DNA from: Symbiodinium natans
Lineage: Eukaryota; Sar; Dinophyceae; Suessiales; Symbiodiniaceae
Length of the DNA: 64,000 nt
Assembly: GCA_905221605.1 (NCBI GenBank)
Contig: CAJNDS010002150.1
Coordinates: 561,485-625,484 of the forward strand
Reading direction: 5' to 3'
A program made the translations under genes and the position numbers. Under the pieces are notes generated by a model. It saw only the letters and a list, made by a program, of their open reading frames with translations. It made no database searches and was not told where the DNA came from. This document shows, in pieces, positions 1 through 9,337 of this stretch. Every line of letters starts with the position of its first letter. The first letter of the stretch is position 1.

Positions 1-345
1 ATGCCGTGATGCCCGCTTTGGGTTGCCTAGCTTCAAAAGGCCTGTGGCAGCTGATGCTCGTGATGCCCGCTTTGGCTGCCTAGCCCAAAAGGCCTGTGGC
101 AGCTGATGCTCATGATGCTTGGTTTGGGCTGCCTAGCCCCAAAGGCCCGTGGCAGCTGATGCTCATGATGCTTGGTCTGGGCTGCCTAGCCCAAAAGGCC
201 TGTGGCAGCTGATGCTCATGATGCTTGGTTTGGGCTGCCTAGCCCCAAAGGCCCGTGGCGGCTGATGCTCATGATGCTTGGTCTGGGCTGCCTAGCCCCA
301 AAAGGCCTGTGGCAGCTTTCGTGATGCTTGGTTTGGGAACCCAAA
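1..345. repeat. GC-rich satellite, block 1 (~53-56 bp unit)
   Basis: About six tandem units built around the core GTGGCAGCTGATGCTC, alternating a 'CATGATGCTTGG' half and a 'CGTGATGCCCGC' half and ending in GGCTGCCTAGCCC. The block runs off the left edge. It is the same family as the larger block at 10.39-12.29 kb, so two arrays of one satellite lie about 10 kb apart. Open frames through it are by-products of the repeat. Confidence 0.9.
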
Positions 346-423
346 TCCTGAACCCTAAACCCTTGCCCAGGGCCCGCTTCGGGTTCAAGGTCTTGGGGGC
401 TAGGGCCGTGCCTACGGCCCCCC

Positions 424-635
424 CCTAAATCCTAAACCCTAAACCCTAAACCCTAAACCCTAAACCCTACACCCTACACCCTACACCCTAAACCCTGGAA
501 TTCAAAAGCTCAGCAGTGCCTCGGAGCATTTCATGAGCAGCTCCTCGACCTGCACCACCGACTCGGCCGCCTCATCAGAAAGGCGCTGGACGAATCCCTA
601 AACCCTAAACCCTAAACTAAGTGAGGGGTCGCTTC
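424..635 (-). repeat. Interstitial telomeric arrays CCCTAAA around a short island
   Basis: Arrays at about 424-497 (with CCCTACA variants) and 595-617 flank a unique island at 498-594. The island is listed separately as a possible exon. Confidence 0.9.
498..594 (-). other. Coding-like island between telomeric arrays
   Basis: On the minus strand, after a CGTCCAG acceptor-like site, the frame reads RLSDEAAESVVQVEELLM and on to a TGA, a charged amphipathic-helix composition. The plus strand is also open and protein-like (HEQLLDLHHRLGRLI), so the strand is not settled. No consensus donor is present. It could be a small exon or filler between two telomeric insertions. Confidence 0.25.
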
Positions 636-1095
636 CGTCGAGCGACAGAGGGCCTTACAGCCCGAGCGCCCAAACGAAAAAAGAACCGGAAAGGTGAAGG
701 TGAGGGTTAAGCCTCACCGTCTGTCCTGGACAGGCCAACGGACATCGGCCTGTTTTACGACAACGTCAGTACTCGGCTAAGGGATGGCCGTGCCCAGACC
801 ACCTTTAGCGCAGCCAAACTTGTTTGGTTACCGGCTGGGGGCCCCACCCCAACATCACCCCCAGTCAAGGGAGGCCGAGGTTTCAAGGCGGGGGCAGGAA
901 GCCCGACCAAGCAGGGCCTCCTTCAAGGAAATGAGGGCCTCTTTCATCGAGTAAAGAAGGGCCTCTGCGGGCCCCGACACGCCGAAGGCCCGAAAAGGGC
1001 TGAGGCTACCCCCAACTCCAGCTTAAACCCCAACACCGCAACGTCAAAAAACATAGAAGCAAGCATCTGTGCACAAGAATATAAATTCAATAAAC
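618..1095. other. Unique GC-rich stretch, no gene recognised
   Basis: About 480 bases without telomere repeats, ending in an A-rich tract that runs into CCCTAAA. The 5' half has short GC stems; a purine-rich middle part repeats the word GGGCCTC three times around 920-970. There is no open frame above 60 codons. It could be a non-coding RNA or a retroposon, but I recognise no family. Confidence 0.3.
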
Positions 1096-1151
1096 CCTAA
1101 ACCCTAATAGAGTATAGTTTGGGTGGCAGGGGTGGGTTGACGGGCAACGCG

Positions 1152-1189
1152 AGCGCGCGGCCCGGGGTGTTTCACACCCGAGCGCGCGC
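1152..1189. other. GC-rich inverted repeat (hairpin)
   Basis: GCGCGC at 1154 pairs with GCGCGC at 1182, and GGGTGT pairs with ACACCC across a three-base TTC loop, separated by an asymmetric internal loop. It lies between two CCCTAAA blocks. No T-run follows, so this is not a bacterial-style terminator; it could be a fold in an RNA or a cruciform. Confidence 0.55.
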
Positions 1190-1202
1190 CCTCCCCCGAC
1201 AC

Positions 1203-1295
1203 ACCCTAAACCCTAAACCCTAAACCCTAAACCCTCAACCCTCAACCCTCAACCCTAAACCCTAAACCCTAACCCTAAACCCGAAACCCTAAACA
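1203..1295 (-). repeat. Telomeric array with CCCTCAA variants
   Basis: About 12 heptamers of CCCTAAA with a run of CCCTCAA variants in the middle. Confidence 0.9.
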
Positions 1296-1339
1296 GCCCG
1301 GTAGGCCTTAGGGCTTAGGGCTCAGGGCTGCTATGAGTA

Positions 1340-1960
1340 CCACTGGTTGCTTGAGGGCTTGGGAGATTCAGAAACCCAGAGCCCAAGAGCCCAAGAGCCC
1401 ACGAGCAAGCTTACTTGGAGGTCCATGAAGCGGGGTTTTTTGGTAAGGGCTTGGGGCGTTGGGTTTTGGCAAGCACTTGGCGTGACTGAGTCTCAGCTCT
1501 GGCTCCCTCACCGTCGCCAGTCCACGGGCGCGGTGTTAGCGAGAGATACCTGGGCCGGTCGTGGTGGGCCAGTCAGTCCTGGCCACCCGGAAACAAGTTC
1601 GGTTGTTTCCGCCCGCCTCCCAAGCCATTCTCGGCCACGCTGGAAAGAAGTCGTGCAAAATTGATCGATCCCGAAAGTGGATCGGCACTGTTGCAAACAC
1701 GTCCTGTCGTGAAGTGCTGTGCACGTCGCCCCCAGACTCTCGGCAGTTCACGTCCGTTGAGCAAGCTTCCAACCTTCCGGGCAGGCCGTACAACCATGTA
1801 CGACACGCACCTGCGAGAATCGTAGCTCAGCAGAAAAGTGGGTGGCAGTAACTGGGCTTCCGGATAGGGTCGCGAAAGGTACAGCTGGGTAAAACCTGCT
1901 TTGGAGAGTACGTCTAACCCGACTTGCTTAGGGTCCCGGGCTTCGGGAAGTTTATGAGTA
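1340..1960. other. Unique stretch with overlapping short open frames
   Basis: The sequence is unique and mixed in composition. Plus-strand frames of 105 codons (1347-1664, GTG/TTG-type start) and 96 codons (1561-1851), and minus-strand frames of 62-85 codons, overlap one another. None has a convincing domain or splice signals, and with this overlap at most one could be real. I see no promoter or tRNA here. Confidence 0.25.
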
Positions 1961-2098
1961 GCGCTAAACCCTAAACCCTAAACCGCGAATTCACAAAACT
2001 GCTTGGAAGTACAAAGAGCTGCCCCTAGAGCGTGAGCAGCAGCCCGGGGCTTGTCCCTGACGAGGGACCGTCTGCTCATCTGCGAACATCACACAAAT

Positions 2099-2471
2099 CT
2101 ACTACTTCCTTAAGAACCCCCAAAAACTAAAATGATATATAATAATAAGCATCAATAACAATAATGACAATAATAGTAGTATACAATAACAATAACAATG
2201 ACAATAACAATAACAATAACACTAACAATAACAATAACAAGAACAAGAACAAGAACAAGAACAAGAACAATGACAATAACAATGACAATAACAATAACAA
2301 TAACAATCACAATAACAATAGCAATAGCAATAACAATAACAATAACAATAACAACAACAAGAACAACAACAATAATGATAATAATCATCATAATAATAGT
2401 AGTAATCCCTATATTACCCTTATAAGGAAGATGTTGGTTTTATTTTTGGGGGGTTCTTAAGCAGTTGGTAG
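2099..2471. mobile_element. Inverted-repeat (MITE-like) element enclosing an AACAAT microsatellite
   Basis: The left end (CTACTACTTCCTTAAGAACC, then CCCAAAAACTAAAA) is repeated inverted on the right (TTTTATTTTTGGGGGGTTCTTAAGCAGTTGGTAG) with a few mismatches, giving ends of about 30 bp. The interior is almost entirely a degenerate (AACAAT)n tract at 2150-2385. A shorter element with the same TTAAGAA core is at 48.40-48.51 kb. The long N/T/I/V-rich open frames inside are microsatellite translations, not genes. Confidence 0.6.
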
Positions 2472-2621
2472 CTGCCCCCTCCCCTTTGTTGAGGCCCCCT
2501 GGAAACCGCCTCTGCTTCGTTATCGACACCGTGACGAGCTCGTGAGAAGGAAACTACGAGAGCCGCTGCCAAATTCAAAATTCAGGAGAGTGGGAACGAA
2601 TACCTTCGTGACATGTGGCGC

Positions 2622-2695
2622 CACCCACACCCCCCACCCCCCCACCCCCTGCCCTGCCCCCATCCATCACACATCCTCACGCACACACCAAAGAA
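2622..2695. repeat. C/A-rich low-complexity tract
   Basis: Runs of CCACCC and CCCCC with CAC repeats; no gene signal. Confidence 0.7.
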
Positions 2696-2782
2696 GTACA
2701 TTTTAGGCTTTAGGGTCTAAGGGTCTACCCCGCCTCCTTGAGCATGCGCTGTGACACCAGGCCGGCCTCCGGAGGATTCGGG

Positions 2783-2872
2783 CGTGAGGGGATTCGGGGT
2801 TCGGGGTTCGGGGTTTGGGGTTTGGGGTTTGGGGTTTGGGGTTTGGGGTTTGGGGTTTGGGGTTTGGGGTTG
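2783..2872 (+). repeat. Homogenised variant array TTTGGGG
   Basis: About ten near-perfect TTTGGGG heptamers, preceded by TTCGGGG variants. The register matches TTTAGGG with A replaced by G, so the variant has spread locally. Confidence 0.85.
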
Positions 2873-3078
2873 ATAAGGGTTTGGGGTATTAGCATTCGGC
2901 CCTAGACCCTAAACCCCCAAACTCTAAACCCCAAACCCTTAAGCCCTAAAGCGCAAACCCTTAACCCTAAACCCCCCGGCTTGGGCCATGCTGGATTCGG
3001 GGCTTGTGCAGCAGGCGCCACTGGTCCCGCCTGCTGCTGCGCGATGCTTTTCGTCAGCGATGCCGCCTCTCACAGGGT

Positions 3079-3310
3079 TTAGGGTTTAGGGTTTAGGGTG
3101 TAGGGTTTATGGTTTAGGGTGTAGGGTGGGGTTTAGGGTTTAGGGTTTAGGGTTTAGGGTTTAGGGCTTAGGGCTTAGGGTTTAGGGCTTAGGGCTTAGG
3201 GTTTAGGGTTTAGGGTTTAGGGTTTAGGGTTTAGGGTTTAGGGTTTAGGGTTTAGGGTTTAGGGTTTAGGGTTTAGGGTTTAGGGTTTAGGGTTTAGGGT
3301 TTAGGGTAAA
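3079..3310 (+). repeat. Long interstitial telomeric array TTTAGGG
   Basis: About 32 heptamers with TTAGGGC variants in the first half and about 17 perfect copies at the end. A poly-A run of about 25 follows directly at 3317-3341. Confidence 0.95.
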
Positions 3311-3316
3311 CCTTAA

Positions 3317-3341
3317 AAAAAAAAAAAAAAAAAAAAAAACA
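3317..3341. repeat. Poly-A tract
   Basis: About 25 A residues adjoining the telomeric array; it could be the tail of a retroposed sequence, but no target-site duplication is evident. Confidence 0.8.
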
Positions 3342-3413
3342 GAAAAATCACGAAAAAAGAACCATCAGCCGTCCCTTCTTGTCGTAAACCCCATGTATTT
3401 AGATCCAGGCCCA

Positions 3414-3745
3414 ATAAACCCTAAACCCTAATCCCTAAGCCCTAAACCCTAAACCCTAAACCCTAAACCCTAAACCCTAAGCCCTAAACCCTAAACCCTA
3501 AACCCTAAGCCCTAACCCCTAAACCCTAAACCCGAAAAATTTGAGAGAGATTTGAGAGACCCCTCTTCCGCACCTTCTCTTTCAACTCGCGGAGCTTGTC
3601 CTCATCACTTCCCAACATCATTAAAATGGGGGAGAGGGGCCGGGAATATCCTTGAATTGGGTTTAGGGTTTAGGGTTTAGGGTTTAGGGCTTTAGGGTTT
3701 AGGCTTTAGGCTTTAGGCTTTAGGCCAGGGTTTAGTTTAGGGTTT
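3414..3745. repeat. Head-to-head telomeric arrays flanking an island
   Basis: CCCTAAA occupies 3414-3535 and TTTAGGG occupies 3660-3735, in opposite orientation, with a 120 bp unique island between them. Confidence 0.9.
3545..3640 (-). other. Possible small exon, charged helix
   Basis: The minus frame, from an ATG near 3622, reads MMLGSDEDKLRELKEKVRKR, a strongly charged helical stretch unlike repeat translation. A possible donor AAG/GTGCGG follows the EK residues; GTGCGG or GTGCCC recurs at the 3' edge of several other minus-strand islands. No family is recognised. Confidence 0.35.
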
Positions 3746-3870
3746 TGGGTTTTGGGGTAGGCGTAGCCCTAAAGCCCCCCTAAAGAAGCCCGAGAATCCC
3801 TAGTGACCCAGTTAAACCACCTAGAAGCCTGTTTGCAGCCCTATGGACTCACAACCGCCATCAGCTTACT

Positions 3871-3956
3871 CGTTCTTACTAGGGAATGAGGGAAAGAGAT
3901 ATATTATCCCCTATATATATATATATCCATCCAGTCAAGGGAGTACTAAGAACCAA
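3871..3956. mobile_element. MITE-like element, GTTCTTAGTAGGGAATGAGG family
   Basis: The left end GTTCTTACTAGGGAATGAGG is matched inverted by a degenerate right end (GGGAGTACTAAGAAC). The core contains (TA)n. Other members are at 62,519-62,604 (best) and, split, at about 4,863-5,092. Confidence 0.55.
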
Positions 3957-3982
3957 GCCAATAAACCCTTGAAGCCCCTACA

Positions 3983-4036
3983 CCCTAAACCCTAAACCCT
4001 AAACCCTAAACCCCAAACCCTAAACCCTAAACCCTA
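3983..4036 (-). repeat. Telomeric array CCCTAAA
   Basis: About seven heptamers, ending beside a fragment (ATTCCCTACTGAGAACC) of the MITE family just upstream. Confidence 0.85.
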
Positions 4037-4079
4037 CACATTCCCTACTGAGAACCAGGGGGTTCAGGCGCTTGGGGCT

Positions 4080-4168
4080 TCGGAACGCTCTGGCGTTCGG
4101 GCTCCGCGTCTCCTGAATCTTCGCCAGCTCTACCTTCATGAAGCCCTTGGCTGTGGCGTGCCTCGCAG
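4080..4168 (-). other. Possible small exon
   Basis: The minus frame reads HATAKGFMKVELAKIQETRS and continues open to the next telomeric block, with mixed charged and hydrophobic residues. A GAG acceptor-like edge is present, but there is no strong donor. It is one of the series of minus-strand islands between 0.5 and 17.2 kb. Confidence 0.3.
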
Positions 4169-4169
4169 G

Positions 4170-4480
4170 GGGTTTAGGGTTTAGGGTTTTTAAGGGTTTA
4201 GGGTTTAGGGTTTAGGGTTTAGGGTTTAGGGTTTAGGGTTTAGAGTTTAGGGTTTAGGGTTTAGGGTTTAGGGTTTTGGGCTTTGGGTTTAGGGTTTAGG
4301 GTTTAGGGTTATTGGGGCAACCCTTTAGGGGGGGGGGGGAGGTTTGGGGGAGAGGGTGAAGGGCTCAGGGTTTCAACGCCCTCTAAGGGTTTAGGGGTTA
4401 GGGTTTAGGGTTTAGGGTTGAGGGTTGAGGGTTTAGTCTACATTTAGGGCTTAGGGTTTAGGGTCGTTTTTGGAACACGC
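4170..4480 (+). repeat. Telomeric arrays TTTAGGG, partly degenerate
   Basis: Blocks at 4170-4310 and 4385-4465 are separated by a G-rich patch at 4329-4370. Confidence 0.9.
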
Positions 4481-4862
4481 AAGGGCCAGCGCTTAGTAGG
4501 GCCTAGAGCCTCAGACCCCAGACCCAACGTCTCCAACAGCACCCTCAACCCCGTACCCAGCCGGCCTCTGTTCCACAGTCCGCAGCAGCTGCACCTCAAC
4601 GGGCCACCCTAAACCCTAAACCCTAAACCCTGAAAAAACTTCAACTCCTGGACCCCTAAAGCCTAAAAGCGCTAAACCCCTGAACCCGAAGCCCTACAAA
4701 CCCCAAAAAACCCTACAAACCCCAAAAGCGCCACAAACCCTAAAACCCCTCCAAAACCACCAAAAAGACCTAAACCCCTGAGCCCTAAGCTTCTTAAGCC
4801 TCTGGGAGACCTAGGGTCTCCCATACTCCCTGTTAACCCTCAGAAAGATTCTGCCAACCCAC

Positions 4863-5092
4863 TCGTTCTTAGCAGGGAATGAGGAAATGATAGGTTAACC
4901 TATAGAATCCTTTTCTGGGGGGGTTTAGGGTTTAGGGTTTAGGGTTTAGGGTTTAGGGTTTAGGGTTTAGGGTTTAGGGTTTAGGGTTTAGGGTTTAGGG
5001 TTTAGGGTTTAGGGTTTAGGGTTTAGGGTTTCGGGGGGGGGGGGGGGATGTCATGTACTTAATTCCCTCATTCCCTACTAAGAACCCGTAAG
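4863..5092. mobile_element. MITE-like element apparently split by a telomeric array
   Basis: The left end CGTTCTTAGCAGGGAATGAGG at 4863 and the right end CCCTCATTCCCTACTAAGAA ending at 5092 are inverted copies of the family best seen at 62.5 kb. Between them lie a palindrome ATAGGTTAACCTAT at about 4889 and a TTTAGGG array of about 110 bp. The full element elsewhere is only about 86 bp, so the telomeric DNA looks inserted or expanded inside it. Confidence 0.5.
4922..5032 (+). repeat. Perfect telomeric array TTTAGGG
   Basis: About 16 perfect heptamers bounded by G runs (GGGGGGG on the left, a run of about 14 G on the right). Confidence 0.95.
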
Positions 5093-5448
5093 TTCGAAGC
5101 TCTTTCATCCACCCGGCTGCCCCGGAGGAAGGAAGCCTGCTGGCTACCGTAGCCCCAAGCGCGGGCAGAAGGGTTACCCTTAACATAACAACCAAGAGAA
5201 CAACAAACATACCTTGACCCCAAAAACAAAACAACCTGTTCAACATTGTTCGTAAAACATTTACACGGCCCCCTCGCAAAATCTTGGAGAAGAGCTGATT
5301 CGAGAAAGGCCCGTGCAACCCTGGAGCAAGCAAAGTAAACTGCACGAACGCTCAGCCATGAACCCTTCAACCCTAGACCCTCACCCCCAACCCCCACCCC
5401 GGCCTCCCTGAAACCCTGACCTCACCCACCTCCTCCTTTCCCAAACCT

Positions 5449-5653
5449 AACCCTAAACCCTAAACCCTAACCCCTAACCCCAAACCCTAAACCCTAAACC
5501 CCCAAACCCCAAACCCCAAAGCCTAAAGCCTAAAGCCTACAGCCTACAGCCTACAGCCTACAGCCTACAGCCTACAGCCTACAGCCTACAGCCTACAGCC
5601 TACAGCCTACAGCCTACAGCCTACAGCCTACAGCCTACAGCCTACAGCCTAGA
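5449..5653 (-). repeat. Telomeric array passing into homogenised CAGCCTA variant
   Basis: CCCTAAA and CCCCAAA units at 5449-5518 change through GCCTAAA into about 18 near-perfect copies of the heptamer AGCCTAC. The 7 bp register is kept throughout, so this is a locally amplified telomere variant. Confidence 0.9.
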
Positions 5654-5752
5654 CCCTGAACATGTGGGTGCCAGGGCCGCGTGCCAGCGACATCGCTGCC
5701 GGCTTGAGAACGGACTCTGAGGAGGAGATCTCTTCCTGCTGGTACCGGCGTG
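5650..5752 (-). other. Possible small exon
   Basis: Minus frame after GGTACCAG reads [20 protein letters not shown] and stays open to the repeat. The composition is soluble and Ser/Glu-rich. It has an acceptor-like edge only. Confidence 0.3.
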
Positions 5753-5924
5753 GTGGGGTTTAGGCTTTAGGGTTTAGGGTTTCGGGTTCAGGGGTTTGGG
5801 GGCAGGGCCTTGTGAAGCGGCAAGGAGACGAGGATTTGGGCTCAAAGGCGCAAAGCTTCGTGCTTGGGGTTTGGGTCTTTGAGGCTGTAGGTGTGGGACG
5901 TAGGCGCAGGGTTCAGGAGCTTAT

Positions 5925-6025
5925 TTAGTGGTACTGCATTCTCCTCGCACATCTGCACGTTCTCCGCCAGGGTGTGCATCATCGCCACCTTCTCAACCTT
6001 GCTAGGGGAGCTCACGCTGGCAGGG
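5925..6025 (-). other. Possible small exon, charged helix
   Basis: Minus frame reads SKVEKVAMMHTLAENVQMCE, followed by ENAVPL, then a GTACCA that could be a donor. The upstream edge is CTAGCAAG. This is one of the more protein-like islands of the window (balanced E, K, V, M, A, H). No family is recognised. Confidence 0.35.
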
Positions 6026-6164
6026 CACTGATGAGAATTCCCTCAGCCCTAGACACTAAACCACACTGTGCTTGCACTCCTCTGCGGTTGAACATCGCAA
6101 CGACTTGAGAGAAACTTTGGAACTTCCTTGAGTTAGGGTTTAGGGTTTAGGGTTTAGGGTACAA

Positions 6165-6235
6165 GCGCACTGCATCCTCGTGAACAAGCTCAGAAAGATC
6201 GTGGCGTCCTCCCAGATAGTAAGTACAACACCCCA
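6165..6235 (+). other. Possible small exon with GTAAGT donor
   Basis: Immediately after a TTTAGGG block, the plus frame reads AHCILVNKLRKIVASSQI and ends at a consensus donor GTAAGT at about 6229. The minus strand is also open here. The donor favours plus. Confidence 0.35.
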
Positions 6236-6295
6236 AGCAACCGCCCGCACCCGAGATAAGTTATAATTGCATAATGACGTGTAAGCTCCTTACTC

Positions 6296-6575
6296 TAAAC
6301 CCTAAACCCTAAACCCCAAACCCTAAACCCTAAACTCTGGCTTTGCTTTGGGGACATGGCCGCATGGCCTCGACCTCTTGCTTAGGGCTGGGAGCAGTGT
6401 ACCCAAAACGGGCTCTACTCTGGGTTTAGGGTTTAGGGTTTAGGGTTTAGGGTTTTGGGTTTAGGGTTTAGGGTTTAGGGTTTAGGGTTTAGGGTTTAGG
6501 GTTTAGGGTTTAGGGTTTAGGGTTTAGGGTTCAGGGTTTAGGGTTTAGGGCCAACCCTAAACCCTAAACCCGACC
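6296..6575. repeat. Opposed telomeric arrays
   Basis: CCCTAAA at 6296-6337 and TTTAGGG at 6422-6550 (about 18 units), then CCCTAAA at 6553-6570, so orientation flips twice in 280 bp. Confidence 0.9.
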
Positions 6576-6956
6576 AAACTGACCCCAAAAACTGGGTGTC
6601 CATGCAACACAGAAATAAAAGGGATCCCATTTTGTTTGCGGATCTTAGGGTCCCTAAACTACCCTCAACCTGTTTTGGCCTCATGGTTGTTTAAGGAGAA
6701 GACGGGTGCCGCCAGGGAGAACCTAGGGAAGCCCCCTGAGAGAAGGTCTTGAGAGCGTTTTGGGCTTTAAGGGTTGTTAGGGTTTAAGGGGTTGCGAGGG
6801 TTTGGGATTGTGAGCGTTTAGGGTTCTTTGGAATTAGAGTTTTAGCGTATCGGGGGTTTAGGGCTTTGAGCTTTTCAGGTGTCTAGGGTTTGAGAGGTTT
6901 TGAAGGCTTTAGAGGTTTTCGAGGCTTTAGAGGCCTTAGAGGCTCCAGGGCATCCC

Positions 6957-7035
6957 TGAACCCTAAACCCTAAACCCTAAAATCCTAAACCCTAAACCCT
7001 AAACCCTAAAACCCTAAAACCCTAATTGGGTTTTA
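6957..7035 (-). repeat. Telomeric array CCCTAAA with CCCTAAAA units
   Basis: A mixture of 7-mers and 8-mers. Confidence 0.9.
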
Positions 7036-7039
7036 GGGC

Positions 7040-7126
7040 AGATCCCGCCTCCAGCTCCGCCTCCGAGACTTTCTTGCTGAAGGCGTCCAGGGACTTCTTG
7101 GCCGCCATCCGCTCCTCGAAGGGTCT
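7040..7126 (-). other. Possible small exon, Lys/Glu-rich helix
   Basis: Minus frame after an AAAGTCAG acceptor-like site reads RPFEERMAAKKSLDAFSKKV and then SEAELEAG, a classic charged helix or coiled-coil composition. GT donors are weak (AAA/GTCTCG). Together with the islands at 3.5, 5.9 and 9.8 kb it suggests an alpha-helical protein encoded on the minus strand, but they could be unrelated fragments. Confidence 0.35.
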
Positions 7127-7134
7127 GACTTTTT

Positions 7135-7365
7135 CGTTTAGGGTTTAGGGTTTAGGGTTTAGAGTTTAGGGTTTAGGGTTCAGGGTTCAGGGGTTGAGGG
7201 TTTATGGGGTTAGGGTTTAGGGTTCAGGGGTTGAGGGTTTTGGGTTCTGTGCTTTGGGTTTTGGGTTTTCGGTTTTGGGTTTTGGGTTTTGGGTCTTGGG
7301 TTTTGGGTTTTGGGTTTTGGATTTTGGGTTTTGGGTTTTGGGTTGTGGGTTTTGGGTTTTGGGTG
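7135..7365 (+). repeat. Telomeric array grading into GGGTTTT heptamers
   Basis: TTTAGGG at 7135-7240 passes into about 14 GGGTTTT units at 7255-7365. The G/F/W-rich open frames over it are repeat translations. Confidence 0.9.
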
Positions 7366-7483
7366 TTATCGGGTCGCAGAGTTTGCGGGCCCTCTCCCCC
7401 CTGTGGCGGTTGGGTTACAACCAAACCCGCGAACCCGCGAACCCTCAAACTCTAAAACCTAAAACCCCAAAAGCCTGAAAGCC

Positions 7484-7815
7484 TAAACCCTAAACCCGAA
7501 ATCCTAAACCCTAAACCCTAAACCCTAAACCCTAAACCCTAAACCCTAAACCCTAAACCCTAAACCCTAAACCCTAAACCCTAAACCCTAAACCCTTTAG
7601 TTTTGAGGGACTTGAGGAGACAGGGCTGATGGCTCAGCGAACCCCTCATCCTAAATCCCAGCCCTGAACCTGCAAAAAACCAACAAGCCTCAAAAGCCTA
7701 CAACCCTAAGCCCTCAAACACCCTAAACCCTAAACCCTACACCCTAAACCCTAAACCCTAAACCCTAAACCCTAAACCCTAAACCCTAAACCCTAAACCC
7801 TAAACCCCAAACCCT
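7484..7815 (-). repeat. Two telomeric arrays CCCTAAA
   Basis: Blocks at 7484-7595 (about 16 units) and 7720-7815 (about 13 units) are separated by about 120 bp of degenerate C/A-rich sequence. Confidence 0.95.
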
Positions 7816-7821
7816 TCTTAA

Positions 7822-7902
7822 ACGGAAACCCGCACTGGCGCCTGGAAGTCTCTGCGGAAGGTCTTCAGCGGAATGATCTTCTTCATCGCCTCTGCGGTTC
7901 AA
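7822..7902 (-). other. Possible small exon
   Basis: Minus frame after an acceptor-like GAACCGCAG reads AMKKIIPLKTFRRDFQAPV, then a possible donor CCA/GTGCGG. The composition is basic and hydrophobic. The flanking repeats on both sides are telomeric. Confidence 0.35.
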
Positions 7903-7904
7903 CC

Positions 7905-7990
7905 CTAAACCCTCGAACCTTAAAACCCTAAACCCTAAACCCTAAACCTTAAACCCCTAAACCCTAAACCCTCAACCTTAAACCCTAAAC
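7905..7990 (-). repeat. Degenerate telomeric array CCCTAAA
   Basis: About eleven units with CTTAAA and CCCTCAA variants. Confidence 0.85.
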
Positions 7991-8194
7991 GCCAGCATCC
8001 TCCGGCATCCTCGAATCTAGGGCTTTAGGTTTTGAGGGTTTCGGGCTTGGGCTAGGCTTTAGGGTTTAGCGCTTGGAGCAAGAACTGTCGTCGCAATCTT
8101 TAGACAGTGATGGTTCGCTCGTTGCACGTTGCGTCGTGTTTGCTGCTGAGTAGCCGAAGCGACCGGCATCACAACTTCAAAGCTGCGGGCCCAA

Positions 8195-8330
8195 ACACCG
8201 CCCCCAAATACCCCCAACCACCCCAACACCCCCCCCCCCCCCGGCCCCAACACCCACCAACACCTCCGACACCCCCCGCGCCCCTGACACCCCAAACCCC
8301 CCAACCCCAAAACCCCAGAACCCCAATTTG
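8195..8330. repeat. C/A-rich low-complexity tract
   Basis: CCCCAACACC-type sequence, a 14 C run and CCCCAAAA steps; proline-rich frames across it are not genes. A (TA)n run follows at 8410-8432. Confidence 0.8.
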
Positions 8331-8629
8331 GGCGGGCAGGGCTGTGTTTTTGTGTGCTTGCTTATATTTTGATTCATTGTTGTTTCTGTTTTGCTATACA
8401 TATACATACAGATATATATATATATATATATAGTGATTTTTGACTGCTTCTTGTGTGCTTGTTTATAGAGACGACGCCTCTAAGAGGCCGTGCGAGTAAC
8501 CACAATTTCTGGGGCTCGGGGTGGGGGGTGGGGGGGGGGGGTTTAATCACGTGACTTGGGACTTCACACCTGCAACTCCAAAGCCTGAACCCCTAATCCC
8601 CAAAGGCCTAAACCCTTGCTGTTTAATTC

Positions 8630-9126
8630 GGGGTTTATAAGCAAAACGCGCCCGCGCCTAGGCGAGAGCGCAATTTCAAGCAAAAAATGTGTCCGAAACT
8701 TCAAAACGACACCCCCTAGAAAAAACACAACAAACAAACGATCCTTAAACCCAAAAGAATAGTCCGAGCAGTGCAAACCCAAATCCTGAAACCTGAACCC
8801 TAAACTTTGAACCTTGAACCCTGAAGAAGAATCAACTTGAGGCCACTTTCAGGATCCAGTGCACAAGTCTGTTGGGTTACAACCAAAGCACAATTCCAGA
8901 AAATCATGCCTGCGCTGTGGCGAGAGCACTATTTCGAACCTGAACTGCCGGAGCCATACCGCAGAAAAAACTTCCCGAACCGAAAATCGCCATTTGAAAG
9001 GTCAACATGGGGAATGAGCAAAACGTGCCCGCGCCTAGGCGAGAGCGCAAATTCGAGCAAAAAACGCGTCCAAAACTTCAAAAAAAAGGACCCCCTGGAA
9101 AAAAAACAACAACAAAAACGATCAAG
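8630..9126. repeat. Dispersed repeat, two clear copies and one weak copy
   Basis: Copies at about 8636-8745 and 9015-9126 share GCCCGCGCCTAGGCGAGAGC followed by GCAAxTTCxAGCAAAAAA and an A-rich tail with GACCCCCTxGAAAAAA. A diverged unit (GCTGTGGCGAGAGCACTATTTCG) lies between them at about 8913-8940. It could be a short retroposon or a degenerate tandem repeat; it is not telomeric. Confidence 0.65.
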
Positions 9127-9337
9127 CTTCGAGCGAAAATGCATTTTTCCGAAAAAATGACCTAACCCTTCAGTGTTTTCGAGCCCTGCAAATGCTGCGG
9201 TGATCACGAAAATGTTTTACTTGGGTTTTCAGCCCTCGACGCGAAAAATGTAAACACAGAATGTGTTCAGTCACGGCCTCTTACAGGCGCAGTCACCTTG
9301 TTTATGTACTTACTGATTTGTTGTTGTGCTTGGACAT

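Noticed and set aside
1150-1190. Rho-independent terminator
   Set aside because: No U-tract follows and the context is eukaryotic.
2152-2460. Ile/Val-, Asn- and Thr-rich frames
   Set aside because: Produced by (AACAAT)n inside an inverted-repeat element.
3079-3310. True chromosome end (functional telomere)
   Set aside because: The array is internal, has unique DNA on both sides, and oppositely oriented arrays follow within 110 bp.
7204-7478. G/F/W-rich frames
   Set aside because: Translations of GGGTTTT and TTTAGGG heptamers.
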